Positions 1 through 7,648 of a DNA stretch of 11,238 nt are shown here, in pieces. The stretch is from Tannerella sp. (GTDB lineage: Bacteria; Bacteroidota; Bacteroidia; Bacteroidales; Tannerellaceae), in NCBI GenBank assembly GCA_031283915.1, contig JAITAY010000348.1:1-11238 (forward strand). Direction: 5' to 3'. Each line of letters starts with the position of its first letter. Positions within the stretch are counted from its first letter, which is position 1. The notes beneath the pieces were generated by a model. The model saw only the letters and a list, made by a program, of their open reading frames with translations. It searched no databases and had not been told where the DNA came from. The position numbers and the translations under genes were made by a program.

Positions 1-1
1 G

Positions 2-2575
2 TACTTCGACATCAAGTCGAAGCATCCCGACGCGATTTTATTGTTTCGCGTAGGAGATTTTTATGAAATGTATGGTGAGGATGCCGTTGTGGGCGCTGCC
101 ATTCTGGGTATTATCCAGACGAAACGCAACAACAACAGCGTCCAGCAAGTGGAGATGGCCGGTTTTCCGCATCACGCGCTTGACTCATACTTGCCCAAGC
201 TGGTTCGCGCCGGCAAACGGGTAGCCATCTGCGACCAGTTGGAAGACCCTAAAACAACCACCAAACTGGTGAAACGGGGGATTACCGAACTGATTACACC
301 GGGCGTATCCATCAATGATCATATCCTCAATCACCGGGAAAACAATTTTCTTGCTGCCGTTCATTTCGGGAAAGACCTCTGTGGCGTTGCGTTTCTCGAC
401 ATTTCCACCGGCGAATTTCTGACCGCCGAAGGGACGGCTGACTACATTGACAAACTGCTGGATAACTTTGCACCCAAAGAGGTATTAATCAAATGTTCGT
501 TGCGGAAACAGTTTGAAGAAACGTTCGGTTCCCGTTTCCTGCTGTTTGAGATGGAGGACTGGGCTTTTCATCCGGAAACGGCTTCGCTGTGGTTGCAAAA
601 ACAGTTTGAAACGGTCACTCTGAAAGGATTCGGCATTCAGGAACTCCAACACGGGATCGTCGCTTCGGGCGCTATCCTGGCCTATCTGGATCTTACGCAA
701 CACAAGCAAATCTCCCATATCACATCGATTTCCCGCATTGAGGCAGATCAGTTCGTACGGCTGGACAAGTTTACCGTCCGCAGCCTGGAACTGCTCCGCA
801 CGATGAATGAGGGCGGATGTGCGCTGATGGACGTCCTCGACAGGACATCGTCGCCTATGGGAGCACGCCTGTTGCGGCGGTGGGTGATCTTTCCGCTGAA
901 AGACATTCAGGCTATCCGCAAACGTCAGGTAGTAGCAAGCTATTTTTGCCGTCATCAAAACTTCCGGGAAAAATTAAGCAGTCTGATCGGTAAAATCGGC
1001 GATATCGAACGGATCATCTCCCGAGTTGTCGCAGGAAAGGTTTCGCCGCGCGAGATTGTTCAGTTGAAAGTGGCGCTTCTGGCAATCGAGGAAGTGAAAT
1101 CCCTCTGTGTCGAAAGCAGCGATCCGGAATTGAACACCTTCGGCCAACTGCTCAATTCCTGCGAAGCGATTCGCACACGGATTGAAAATGAGATTGTCAG
1201 CGATCCGCCGACGCTGGCCGGCAAGGGAGGCATGATAACCAAAGGCGTTCATCGCGAACTGGACGAACTCCGCAACATTGCGTACACGGGAAAGGATTAC
1301 CTGATGCAAATCCAGCAGCGTGAAAGCGAACAGACCGGCATCCCCAGCCTGAAAGTGGCTTTCAACAGCGTTTTCGGCTATTACATCGAAGTCAGGAACA
1401 CATACAAAGACAAGGTGCCGCCAGACTGGATACGCAAGCAGACGTTAGTCAATGCCGAGCGTTACATTACGCAGGAACTCAAGATCTATGAGGAAAAAAT
1501 CCTGGGAGCGGAAGAGAAAATCCTTGAACTGGAAATGCAGCTTTTCAATGAACTGGTGCTTGCCGTGGCCGAATATACGCATCCGATTCAGCAGGATGCA
1601 CAAGCCATCGCTCACTTAGACTGCCTGATATCCTTCGCCCATGTTGCCATCCGCAACCAGTACGTCAAACCGGTTGTAGATGAATCGGATGTCATAGACA
1701 TCGAAGAAGGGCGCCATCCCGTTATCGAACGGCAACTGCCACCGGAGGAGCCTTACGTCGCCAACGATGTGCATCTGGACCGGAACAAACAACAAATATT
1801 GATTATCACCGGGCCGAACATGGCCGGTAAATCGGCTTTGCTGCGACAGACGGCGCTCATCACGCTGATGGCGCAAATCGGGAGCTTCGTCCCGGCCAAA
1901 AAAGCCCGTATCGGAGTGGTTGACAAAATCTTCACCCGTGTAGGAGCATCGGACAATATTTCCCTGGGCGAATCAACTTTCATGGTGGAGATGAGCGAAG
2001 CCGCGGAAATACTCAACAACCTCACGCCGCACAGCCTGATTATCTTCGATGAACTGGGACGCGGCACCAGTACGTACGACGGCATATCAATTGCCTGGGC
2101 GATTGTGGAACACATTCACGAATATCCGACGGCCGGCGCCCGCACGCTCTTTGCCACTCACTACCATGAACTGAACGAAATGGCGCGTTCGTTCAAGCGA
2201 ATCAAAAACTTCAACATCTCCGTAAAAGACACCGGAAACAAGGTGATATTCCTGCGCAAACTCATTCCGGGGGGCAGTGAACACAGTTTTGGCATCCATG
2301 TAGCAAAAATAGCAGGAATGCCCAAAAGCATCGTCAAGCGCGCCGGCGAAATCCTCAAGCAGTTGGAGAACGGGAACAGTCAGCCCGGCATCACGACCAA
2401 ACCGGTGAAGCACATTGCTTCCAGGGGTGAAGGTTACCAGTTGAATTTCTTCCAACTGGACGACCCTGTGCTCGATCAGGTACGCAATGAAATCATGAAT
2501 CTGGAGATCAATAACCTGACCCCACTCGAAGCATTGAACAAACTGAACGAAATCAAACGGATTATCAAGGGATAA
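2..2575 (+). CDS. mutS: DNA mismatch repair ATPase MutS, 5' end cut off by the window
   Basis: MutS binds base mismatches and small loops in newly replicated DNA and recruits MutL in an ATP-dependent way. The open frame runs from base 2 with no start: residues YFDIKSKHPDAILLF precede the first possible internal start (TTG at 41) and match the usual MutS N-terminus, so the true start lies probably some 15 codons upstream. Visible domains in order: mismatch-binding domain I with the Phe-X-Glu motif in GDFYE (Phe at 59-61, Glu at 65-67); connector, core and clamp domains; then the ATPase with Walker A GPNMAGKS (1811-1834), the conserved STFMVEMSE loop (from 1973) and Walker B LIIFDELGRGTS (DE at 2048-2053). 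The C-terminal helical tail is present and ends in IKRIIKG. About 857 residues are visible, close to full family length. It is a housekeeping gene with no functional link to the locus downstream, and it appears intact apart from the window edge. Confidence 0.97.
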   Translation, partial: YFDIKSKHPDAILLFRVGDFYEMYGEDAVVGAAILGIIQTKRNNNSVQQVEMAGFPHHALDSYLPKLVRAGKRVAICDQLEDPKTTTKLVKRGITELITPGVSINDHILNHRENNFLAAVHFGKDLCGVAFLDISTGEFLTAEGTADYIDKLLDNFAPKEVLIKCSLRKQFEETFGSRFLLFEMEDWAFHPETASLWLQKQFETVTLKGFGIQELQHGIVASGAILAYLDLTQHKQISHITSISRIEADQFVRLDKFTVRSLELLRTMNEGGCALMDVLDRTSSPMGARLLRRWVIFPLKDIQAIRKRQVVASYFCRHQNFREKLSSLIGKIGDIERIISRVVAGKVSPREIVQLKVALLAIEEVKSLCVESSDPELNTFGQLLNSCEAIRTRIENEIVSDPPTLAGKGGMITKGVHRELDELRNIAYTGKDYLMQIQQRESEQTGIPSLKVAFNSVFGYYIEVRNTYKDKVPPDWIRKQTLVNAERYITQELKIYEEKILGAEEKILELEMQLFNELVLAVAEYTHPIQQDAQAIAHLDCLISFAHVAIRNQYVKPVVDESDVIDIEEGRHPVIERQLPPEEPYVANDVHLDRNKQQILIITGPNMAGKSALLRQTALITLMAQIGSFVPAKKARIGVVDKIFTRVGASDNISLGESTFMVEMSEAAEILNNLTPHSLIIFDELGRGTSTYDGISIAWAIVEHIHEYPTAGARTLFATHYHELNEMARSFKRIKNFNISVKDTGNKVIFLRKLIPGGSEHSFGIHVAKIAGMPKSIVKRAGEILKQLENGNSQPGITTKPVKHIASRGEGYQLNFFQLDDPVLDQVRNEIMNLEINNLTPLEALNKLNEIKRIIKG

Positions 2576-2744
2576 TACATGTTCCCGCTGGCAAAGAAAG
2601 GAAGTGTCGTCCTTCACGGGACTTGTTTTGCCGGATTGCCCTTTTACTACCCATCTTTCTCCCTGCGGGACGACTCTTTATACTTTTCTACTTACGATAC
2701 AACTATTTCAGTTCTCAAGTCCTGAAGCCGTTCGTGTAAGGTAA
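2576..2744. other. Non-coding spacer after mutS
   Basis: No credible gene is visible. Arms AAG-T-GTCGTCC (2602-2612) and GGACGAC-T-CTT (2668-2678) could pair with one T:T mismatch and are followed by a T-rich stretch (2677-2695). The roughly 55-base loop makes this a poor intrinsic terminator, so the end of the mutS transcript is undefined. The control signals for susC begin at 2745 and are listed separately. Confidence 0.5.
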
Positions 2745-2766
2745 AAATACCCCCCGTATGGTATTT
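2745..2766. promoter_or_regulatory. 22-base palindrome AAATACC-N8-GGTATTT over the susC -33 region
   Basis: The two 7-base arms (2745-2751 and 2760-2766) are perfect inverted copies separated by 8 bases. The right arm runs into the TTTC that sits where the -33 box of the susC promoter is expected. The symmetry, the one-to-two-turn spacing and the position suggest a binding site for a dimeric regulator, either a repressor blocking the -33 contact or an activator. No regulator gene is visible in the window. It could also form a weak RNA hairpin if transcription reads through from mutS. The palindrome is seen directly; its role is inferred. Confidence 0.45.
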
Positions 2767-2794
2767 CGCAGGAAAAGAAGCCTCCCTACATTTG
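2764..2794 (+). promoter_or_regulatory. Bacteroidota-type promoter for susC
   Basis: A perfect TAnnTTTG -7 element (TACATTTG, 2787-2794) lies 19 bases downstream of TTTC (2764-2767), which resembles the TTTG -33 element of the main Bacteroidota sigma factor. The expected start of transcription is near 2801, giving a leader of about 87 bases before the susC ATG. It is the only good + strand promoter between mutS and susC. The susC-susD-sulfatase 1 transcript probably starts here, because the following gaps are only 12 and 3 bases. The start site itself is inferred. Confidence 0.7.
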
Positions 2795-2806
2795 CGGCGT
2801 TAAATT

Positions 2807-2866
2807 AAAATTAAGAAAAGCGCCCTTTTCGTTATTCCGGAAGCAAATGGTTTCACGAAAGGGCGC
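2807..2866 (-). terminator. Intrinsic terminator of the antisense RNA
   Basis: Read on the minus strand, GCGCCCTTTCGT (2866-2855) pairs with ACGAAAAGGGCGC (2832-2820): 12 base pairs with one bulged base and a 22-base loop. It is followed at once by CTTTTCTTAATTTT (2820-2807). On the plus strand the same hairpin is followed by CTATACACTAAA with no T run, so it works as a terminator only leftward. In the sense RNA it is a stable leader hairpin about 20 bases before the susC start codon. Confidence 0.75.
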
Positions 2867-2886
2867 CTATACACTAAAAAATTTAG
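2812..2886 (-). ncRNA. Predicted antisense small RNA against the susC leader (DonS-like arrangement)
   Basis: On the minus strand a promoter (2922-2892) points left out of the first susC codons, and a strong intrinsic terminator ends the unit about 75 bases later. The predicted RNA starts near 2886-2884 and ends near 2812-2807. It opens with a short hairpin (ACTAAA/TTTAGT) and closes with the terminator hairpin, whose 22-base loop contains the self-complementary TTCCGGAA. It is fully complementary to almost the entire predicted susC leader, including the bases next to the ATG. Cis-encoded antisense RNAs at the 5' ends of susC homologues, such as DonS in Bacteroides fragilis, repress their loci, so a similar repressive role is inferred here. 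No open frame of note lies in it. Ends are approximate; expression is unproven. Confidence 0.6.
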
Positions 2887-2887
2887 T
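2873..2887 (+). promoter_or_regulatory. Hairpin ACTAAA-AAA-TTTAGT abutting the susC start codon
   Basis: A perfect 6-base inverted repeat with a 3-base loop ends at the base directly before the susC ATG (2888). Here it replaces a recognisable Shine-Dalgarno sequence. In the mRNA it could mask the A/T-rich ribosome entry region; in the antisense RNA it would form the 5' hairpin. The stem is A/U-rich and weak, so the regulatory role is only a suggestion. Confidence 0.4.
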
Positions 2888-5800
2888 ATGACAAAAGTAT
2901 CGTGTTTTATTGGAAATTGCAAGCGATTTTCAAGTTTCGCTCTTTATTTTTTATTGGCTCCATGGATGAGTGGGCTGATTGTTCACGCGCAGGAAGCGAC
3001 AATCCGGGGCAAAGTATTTGATGAACGCAGCAAAGAAAGCGTTATTGGCGCAAATGTTCTACTGCGGAATGTGAAGAATGTCGGCGCTGTGACCGATTTC
3101 AACGGAGATTTTGAGATACGGGTTCCTTCTCTGCCGGCTACCATTGTGGTGAGTTACATCGGTTACAGAACGCAGGAGATAGATGTTTACGAAGAGCCTT
3201 CCGAACGCATCCATATCTCGCTGGTGGAGGAGTTTAATGCGCTGGATGAGGTTGTTGTAGTTGGATACGGCACGCAGAAGAAGCAGAATTTGATTGGTTC
3301 GGTAGCGCAAATATCTTCGGAACGTTTAGAGAACAGGCCGGTAGGACTTTTGTCCAATGCGCTGGCCGGAGAGTTGACCGGTGTCACGGTGATACAGCGT
3401 TCCGGCAAACCCGGCGACAGTGGCGGAGAAATCCGTGTACGCGGTGTTGGTTCCTTTGGCGCCTCACCGGATGTTCTGGTACTGATTGACGGAATCCCCG
3501 GTACACTCAACGATATTCATCCTGAAGACGTTGAGACCGTATCCGTGCTTAAGGACGCCTCCAGCGCAGCGATCTACGGTGCCAGGGCTGCCAACGGTGT
3601 GGTGCTGGTGACGACCAGGAAAGGCGAAGAAGGCCGTATCAAAATCAGTTATAACGGTTATGCCGGCTGGCAGCGTCCGACGGAATTTCCGGATCTTGCC
3701 ACTTCATGGGAATATGCAGCCATGTATAATGAAGCCATTGGCAGAGAAGCCTATTCCGCCGAAGATATTGCCAAATACAGGAGCGGCGCGGATCCCGACA
3801 ACTATCCCAATACGAATTTCCTGAAAGAGACATTTAGCCGGCAAGGCGTCCAGACAGGCCATGACCTGAGTCTGACCGGCGGCACGAAAGCCAACCGCTA
3901 TTTTGCTTCTTTCGGTTATCTTGAGCAGGATGGAATTGTGGAACGAAACGATTACCGCCGTTATAACGGCCGGTTGAATCTGACCAGCGAGCTTTTCAGT
4001 AACCTGACGCTCACGACGCATCTGTCCGGTTCGGTGGAAGAACGGAATGAACCGCAGACGATCGGTGCAATTGATGTTGCCAGTGTGGAAGGAATTGTCA
4101 ATTCGGCCGTCCGTTTCCCGGCCATTTATGCCGGGCGCTATTCAAACGGCGACTTCGGCGGCGGCCCGGCCAACGGCGGTACGCCCACCGCATGGCTGGC
4201 GAGCGCCTCATACCTGCGCCGTCCGACTACGCGCATTCAGTCAAATGTGCGTCTGGACTGGAAAGCCATTGAAGGGCTTACCCTTTCGGGAATTGCCGGA
4301 TACAACTACGCCATCGAAGAGTCCGTTTCCTACCGTGCATCCCAGAAGTTAAACGAGAATCTCGACCTGACTTCTTCCAATTTGAATCAGCAGCGTAACA
4401 AGCGAATCTACAAAACGGCACAAGCTTCCGCCGAATATGCCAAAGCCTTTGGCGGGCATGATTTCGATTTGTTGCTGGCGTATGCGTTTGAAGCCGAAGA
4501 TGTCGACAGTTTCAGCGGTTATCGCCAGCAATTCCCGAGCAACGATTATACGGTGATGGATATGGGCAGCGAAGAAAACCAGCAGGCCGGCGGTTATTTG
4601 ACAGGCTGGGCGATTCAGTCCTATTTCGGGCGGTTCAAATACAACTTCAACCAGAAATATTTGTTTGAAACGACGGTGCGTTTTGACGGCTCTTCCCGTT
4701 TCCCCAAAGACAGGAAATTCGGCACATTCCCTTCGCTGGCCGCCGGATGGAGGCTGTCGGAAGAAGGTTTTTTCGAAGCGATCCGTCCCGTCGTGTCCAG
4801 CCTGAAGTTAAAAGCCTCATGGGGAGTGCTGGGAAATCAGAACATTTCCAACTATCCCTATCAATCCACCTTGACGTCGGGGCTGAACTATTCGTTTGGC
4901 GGCACGTCATACACCGGCGCAGGGCTGACGCAACTCAAAGACCCGCTGCTGCACTGGGAATCTACCCGGACAACGGATGCCGGAATCGAACTCGGCCTGT
5001 TCAACGGACTGATAGATGTGAACGCCTCCTATTTCTATCGTCAGACCTACGATATTCTCTACAAGCCTTCGGCCAGCGTGTCGACGGTTTTGGGGCTGGA
5101 TCTTTCCGAAATCAATACCGGAAAGATGAACAACAAGGGATTTGAATTTGATGTTTCGCACCGGAAAAGATTCCGGCATTTCAGGTACGGACTGTCCGCC
5201 AACCTGAGCATTATCCGGAACGAAGTAGCCGATTTGGGCGTGGGCAATGTGAAACAGCCCAACGGACTGGTCGGCAACGGGTCTAACCTGTTCATCGGTT
5301 ATCCGATGGAAATGTATTACGGATACCTGACCGACGGCGTTTTTCTGGACGAGACGGATATTGCGGCCTGGCCTGACCAGACCAAGGTGACGACCAGTCC
5401 CCGCGCCGGAGACATCCGTTACAGGGATATCAGCGGCCCCGACGGCCAGCCGGATGGCGTGGTAGACCCCACCTATGACCGGACCTGCATCGGCAGCCGG
5501 ATTCCCAAATATACCTATGCCTTTCATGTTGACCTGGGATATAAAGGTTTTGATGCCAAAATATTCCTGCAGGGCGTAGCCGGTGTCAAAGGATACCTGG
5601 ACAATTATACAGGATACGCTTTCTTCAATCTGGGGACCATTCAGCAATGGCAGATCGACGGGCGTTTTGACCCGGCCAATCCGAAACGGTACGTGGATTA
5701 TCCGCGTCTGGAGATACTGACCAACTCCCTGGCCGGCAACTATGCACAGTCCGACTTCTGGGCGCTCGACGCTTCCTATCTGCGGGTGAAAAACCTGCAG

Positions 5801-5986
5801 GTGGGCTATACCGTTCCCTCCAGACTTTTACGACCCTGGCTGGATAAGGCACGCATCTATTTCAGCGCCGACAATTTATACACCGTCAAGCAATACAGGA
5901 AAGGCTGGGATCCCGAAATCAACACGGGCGGGTCATACTATCCGATACTGGCTACGTATACACTGGGTCTCAATATCAACTTTTAA
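2888..5986 (+). CDS. SusC-like TonB-dependent outer-membrane glycan transporter
   Basis: This is a SusC/RagA-family beta-barrel that imports bound oligosaccharide across the outer membrane with TonB energy, together with the SusD-like lid encoded next. At 1032 residues it has usual family length. A signal peptide ends near Ala34 (IVHAQE). A carboxypeptidase-regulatory-like beta-sandwich covers about 37-112, then a TonB box near 119-130 (LDEVVVVGYGTQ), and a plug at about 130-245 with RVRGVGSF and LKDASSAAIYGARAANG. The rest is barrel, ending in the aromatic C-terminus LGLNINF used for barrel assembly. There is no N-terminal STN domain, so it is not expected to signal to an anti-sigma factor. 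The ATG is chosen because the signal peptide follows directly. The first codons also carry the antisense promoter. The sulfatase neighbours point to a sulfated glycan; the exact substrate cannot be read from the sequence. Confidence 0.95.
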   Translation: MTKVSCFIGNCKRFSSFALYFLLAPWMSGLIVHAQEATIRGKVFDERSKESVIGANVLLRNVKNVGAVTDFNGDFEIRVPSLPATIVVSYIGYRTQEIDVYEEPSERIHISLVEEFNALDEVVVVGYGTQKKQNLIGSVAQISSERLENRPVGLLSNALAGELTGVTVIQRSGKPGDSGGEIRVRGVGSFGASPDVLVLIDGIPGTLNDIHPEDVETVSVLKDASSAAIYGARAANGVVLVTTRKGEEGRIKISYNGYAGWQRPTEFPDLATSWEYAAMYNEAIGREAYSAEDIAKYRSGADPDNYPNTNFLKETFSRQGVQTGHDLSLTGGTKANRYFASFGYLEQDGIVERNDYRRYNGRLNLTSELFSNLTLTTHLSGSVEERNEPQTIGAIDVASVEGIVNSAVRFPAIYAGRYSNGDFGGGPANGGTPTAWLASASYLRRPTTRIQSNVRLDWKAIEGLTLSGIAGYNYAIEESVSYRASQKLNENLDLTSSNLNQQRNKRIYKTAQASAEYAKAFGGHDFDLLLAYAFEAEDVDSFSGYRQQFPSNDYTVMDMGSEENQQAGGYLTGWAIQSYFGRFKYNFNQKYLFETTVRFDGSSRFPKDRKFGTFPSLAAGWRLSEEGFFEAIRPVVSSLKLKASWGVLGNQNISNYPYQSTLTSGLNYSFGGTSYTGAGLTQLKDPLLHWESTRTTDAGIELGLFNGLIDVNASYFYRQTYDILYKPSASVSTVLGLDLSEINTGKMNNKGFEFDVSHRKRFRHFRYGLSANLSIIRNEVADLGVGNVKQPNGLVGNGSNLFIGYPMEMYYGYLTDGVFLDETDIAAWPDQTKVTTSPRAGDIRYRDISGPDGQPDGVVDPTYDRTCIGSRIPKYTYAFHVDLGYKGFDAKIFLQGVAGVKGYLDNYTGYAFFNLGTIQQWQIDGRFDPANPKRYVDYPRLEILTNSLAGNYAQSDFWALDASYLRVKNLQVGYTVPSRLLRPWLDKARIYFSADNLYTVKQYRKGWDPEINTGGSYYPILATYTLGLNINF
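2892..2922 (-). promoter_or_regulatory. Antisense promoter inside the start of susC
   Basis: On the minus strand there is a perfect TAnnTTTG element, TACTTTTG (2899-2892), with TTG (2922-2920) 20 bases upstream at the -33 position. Predicted transcription starts around 2886-2884, just before the susC ATG on the opposite strand. It faces the susC promoter, the two -7 boxes being about 100 bases apart. A TAnnTTTG match can arise by chance in A/T-rich DNA, but the paired terminator 20-80 bases downstream makes this one credible. Confidence 0.6.
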
Positions 5987-5998
5987 CAAACGAATCAT

Positions 5999-7645
5999 AT
6001 GAAAAGATATAAACTATCGACAGTTGCAATTTTATCCGCAATCCTGTTATTGCAGGCGTCTTGCTCCGACGATTTGGAAAAGTCGCCAACGAATCAGTAC
6101 GACAGCGCCACTTTCTGGACAAATGAAACGAATGCGCTGATAGGTCTAACGGCCGTCTACCGGGGGAATCTCAGTTACGCCTTCCAGGTCGAGCCGACCG
6201 ACTGGTGGTCGTATGCCGGGCTGGCTTTTCTGGAATTGGCCACGGATAACAGCTATGACCGGCGGGGAGACAATTCCAATCTCAACCGCCTGACCAACGG
6301 AACCTTATTGCCGAACAACGCGGTTTTGCTTTCGCTCTGGAAAGGATCCTACAAAAAAATAACGATAGCCAATGATTTTCTGGCTCATATTGAAGAAGTG
6401 CCGATGGACGAAACAAAGAAACTGCGTTTCCGGTCGGAAGCACGTTTCCTGCGTGCCAGCCAGTATTTTTACCTGTCGCAGCATTTTGGCAACGTGCCGT
6501 TAGTCACCCGGGTGCTGACATCCGAAGAAGCCAATACGGTCACCAAAACGTCCAAAGCAGAGATAGAAAATTTTGTGTCGCAGGAATTAAGCGAAGCCGT
6601 TGCGGGCTTACCCCGCTACCGGGACATTCCCGCTGCCGAGATCGGGCGTGTATCCAGGCAGGCCGGGCTGGCATTCCTCGGACGCTTGCAGCTGGCGCAA
6701 AAGAAATTTCGCGAAGCGGCTGTAACCTACAGACAAATCATTGATTTCGGAGACAATATTATCGATCCCGATTACGCAGGTCTGTTTACTCCGGCTAACG
6801 AGAACAGCGCCGAAAACATCTTCAGTACGCAGTTCATCGAACTGAAAGCACCCAACTATCTGCCGCAACATGCCTATCCGGCCATTGCCGGCGGCTATCA
6901 TTTCATCAATCCCTATGAAGCGCTGGCCGTCAATTACGATTTCATCGACGGGACGCCGTTTTCCTATGACGACCCGCGATTCAATCTGGCCAACCGGGCG
7001 GAAAACCGTGACCCGCGGTTTGCCTATACCTTTTTATGGGATGGATGTACTTTCGGCGGAAAACCGTATGACTGCCATCCGGACCACACAGCGTCCATCG
7101 ACCAGCTGACCGTTTCCAAGCAGGCTACGCGAACAGGCTACGGTTTGCGGAAATATTTTGACGAAACGTTCACCGGCAGCCTGGCAACCGGGTACAGCGG
7201 CAACATGCCCGTTATCCGTTATGCGGAAATCCTGTTGAGCTATCTGGAGGCCGTACTGGAATCGGGCGACCCGGTCACGCAGTCTCTGCTGGACGAAACG
7301 ATTAACAAGGTCAGAGGACGGACATCGGTACAGATGCCCCCCGTCACCGAGACTGATGCGGACAGGCTGCGACCTGTTTTGCGGAAGGAACGGCGTATTG
7401 AGCTGGCCATGGAAGGGATTCGGCTGTGGGACATCCTGCGCTGGGGCATTGCCGGAGAAGTGTTGACCGGTGATTTCTGGGGCGCTCCTTTCCCCGATTC
7501 GCAAGGTGCATTGAATCTTCCGGCCGGTTATCCGAAAGACCCTTACGCCAGATGGTGGGTGACAAAAAAGAACTTCCGTGTCGGGCAGGATGAAGTATGG
7601 CCTGTCCCTGAAAGTGAAACCAATATCAATCCCAATCTCAAATAG
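5999..7645 (+). CDS. SusD-like surface glycan-binding lipoprotein
   Basis: This protein forms the glycan-binding lid of the SusC channel at the cell surface. It starts 12 bases after susC. The lipoprotein signal peptide ends at LLLQASC with Cys22 as the lipidated residue. The following SDDLE is acidic, as in the Bacteroidota lipoprotein export signal, which supports surface display. Family hallmarks include early TPR-like helices (FRSEARFLRASQYFYL), RYAEILLSYLEA (about 407-418) and KERRIELAMEGIRLWDILRW (about 463-482). At 548 residues it is of normal length, though the usual SusD ending NPNL-x-QNPG(Y/W) stops here at NPNLK. The amber stop falls where the conserved Gln normally sits, and the next codon but one is the ATG of the sulfatase, in the same frame. 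The loss of the last few residues is probably harmless. Cotranscription with susC is nearly certain. Confidence 0.95.
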   Translation: MKRYKLSTVAILSAILLLQASCSDDLEKSPTNQYDSATFWTNETNALIGLTAVYRGNLSYAFQVEPTDWWSYAGLAFLELATDNSYDRRGDNSNLNRLTNGTLLPNNAVLLSLWKGSYKKITIANDFLAHIEEVPMDETKKLRFRSEARFLRASQYFYLSQHFGNVPLVTRVLTSEEANTVTKTSKAEIENFVSQELSEAVAGLPRYRDIPAAEIGRVSRQAGLAFLGRLQLAQKKFREAAVTYRQIIDFGDNIIDPDYAGLFTPANENSAENIFSTQFIELKAPNYLPQHAYPAIAGGYHFINPYEALAVNYDFIDGTPFSYDDPRFNLANRAENRDPRFAYTFLWDGCTFGGKPYDCHPDHTASIDQLTVSKQATRTGYGLRKYFDETFTGSLATGYSGNMPVIRYAEILLSYLEAVLESGDPVTQSLLDETINKVRGRTSVQMPPVTETDADRLRPVLRKERRIELAMEGIRLWDILRWGIAGEVLTGDFWGAPFPDSQGALNLPAGYPKDPYARWWVTKKNFRVGQDEVWPVPESETNINPNLK

Positions 7646-7648
7646 TGC

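Noticed and set aside
41..43. TTG at 41 as the mutS start
   Set aside because: The frame is open to the window edge and the upstream residues match the conserved MutS N-terminus; a start here would place the mismatch-binding Phe-X-Glu motif far too close to the N-terminus.
2602..2695. Intrinsic terminator for mutS from arms GTCGTCC and GGACGAC plus a T-rich run
   Set aside because: The loop is about 55 bases and the stem is only 7 pairs beyond a mismatch, too weak to call.
2820..2866. Transcription attenuator for susC on the plus strand
   Set aside because: The hairpin is strong, but no T run follows it on the plus strand; the T run lies on the other side, which fits a minus-strand terminator.
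4907..5647. 246-codon minus-strand frame inside susC
   Set aside because: It is fully antisense to conserved barrel sequence, with no domain, promoter or start signal.
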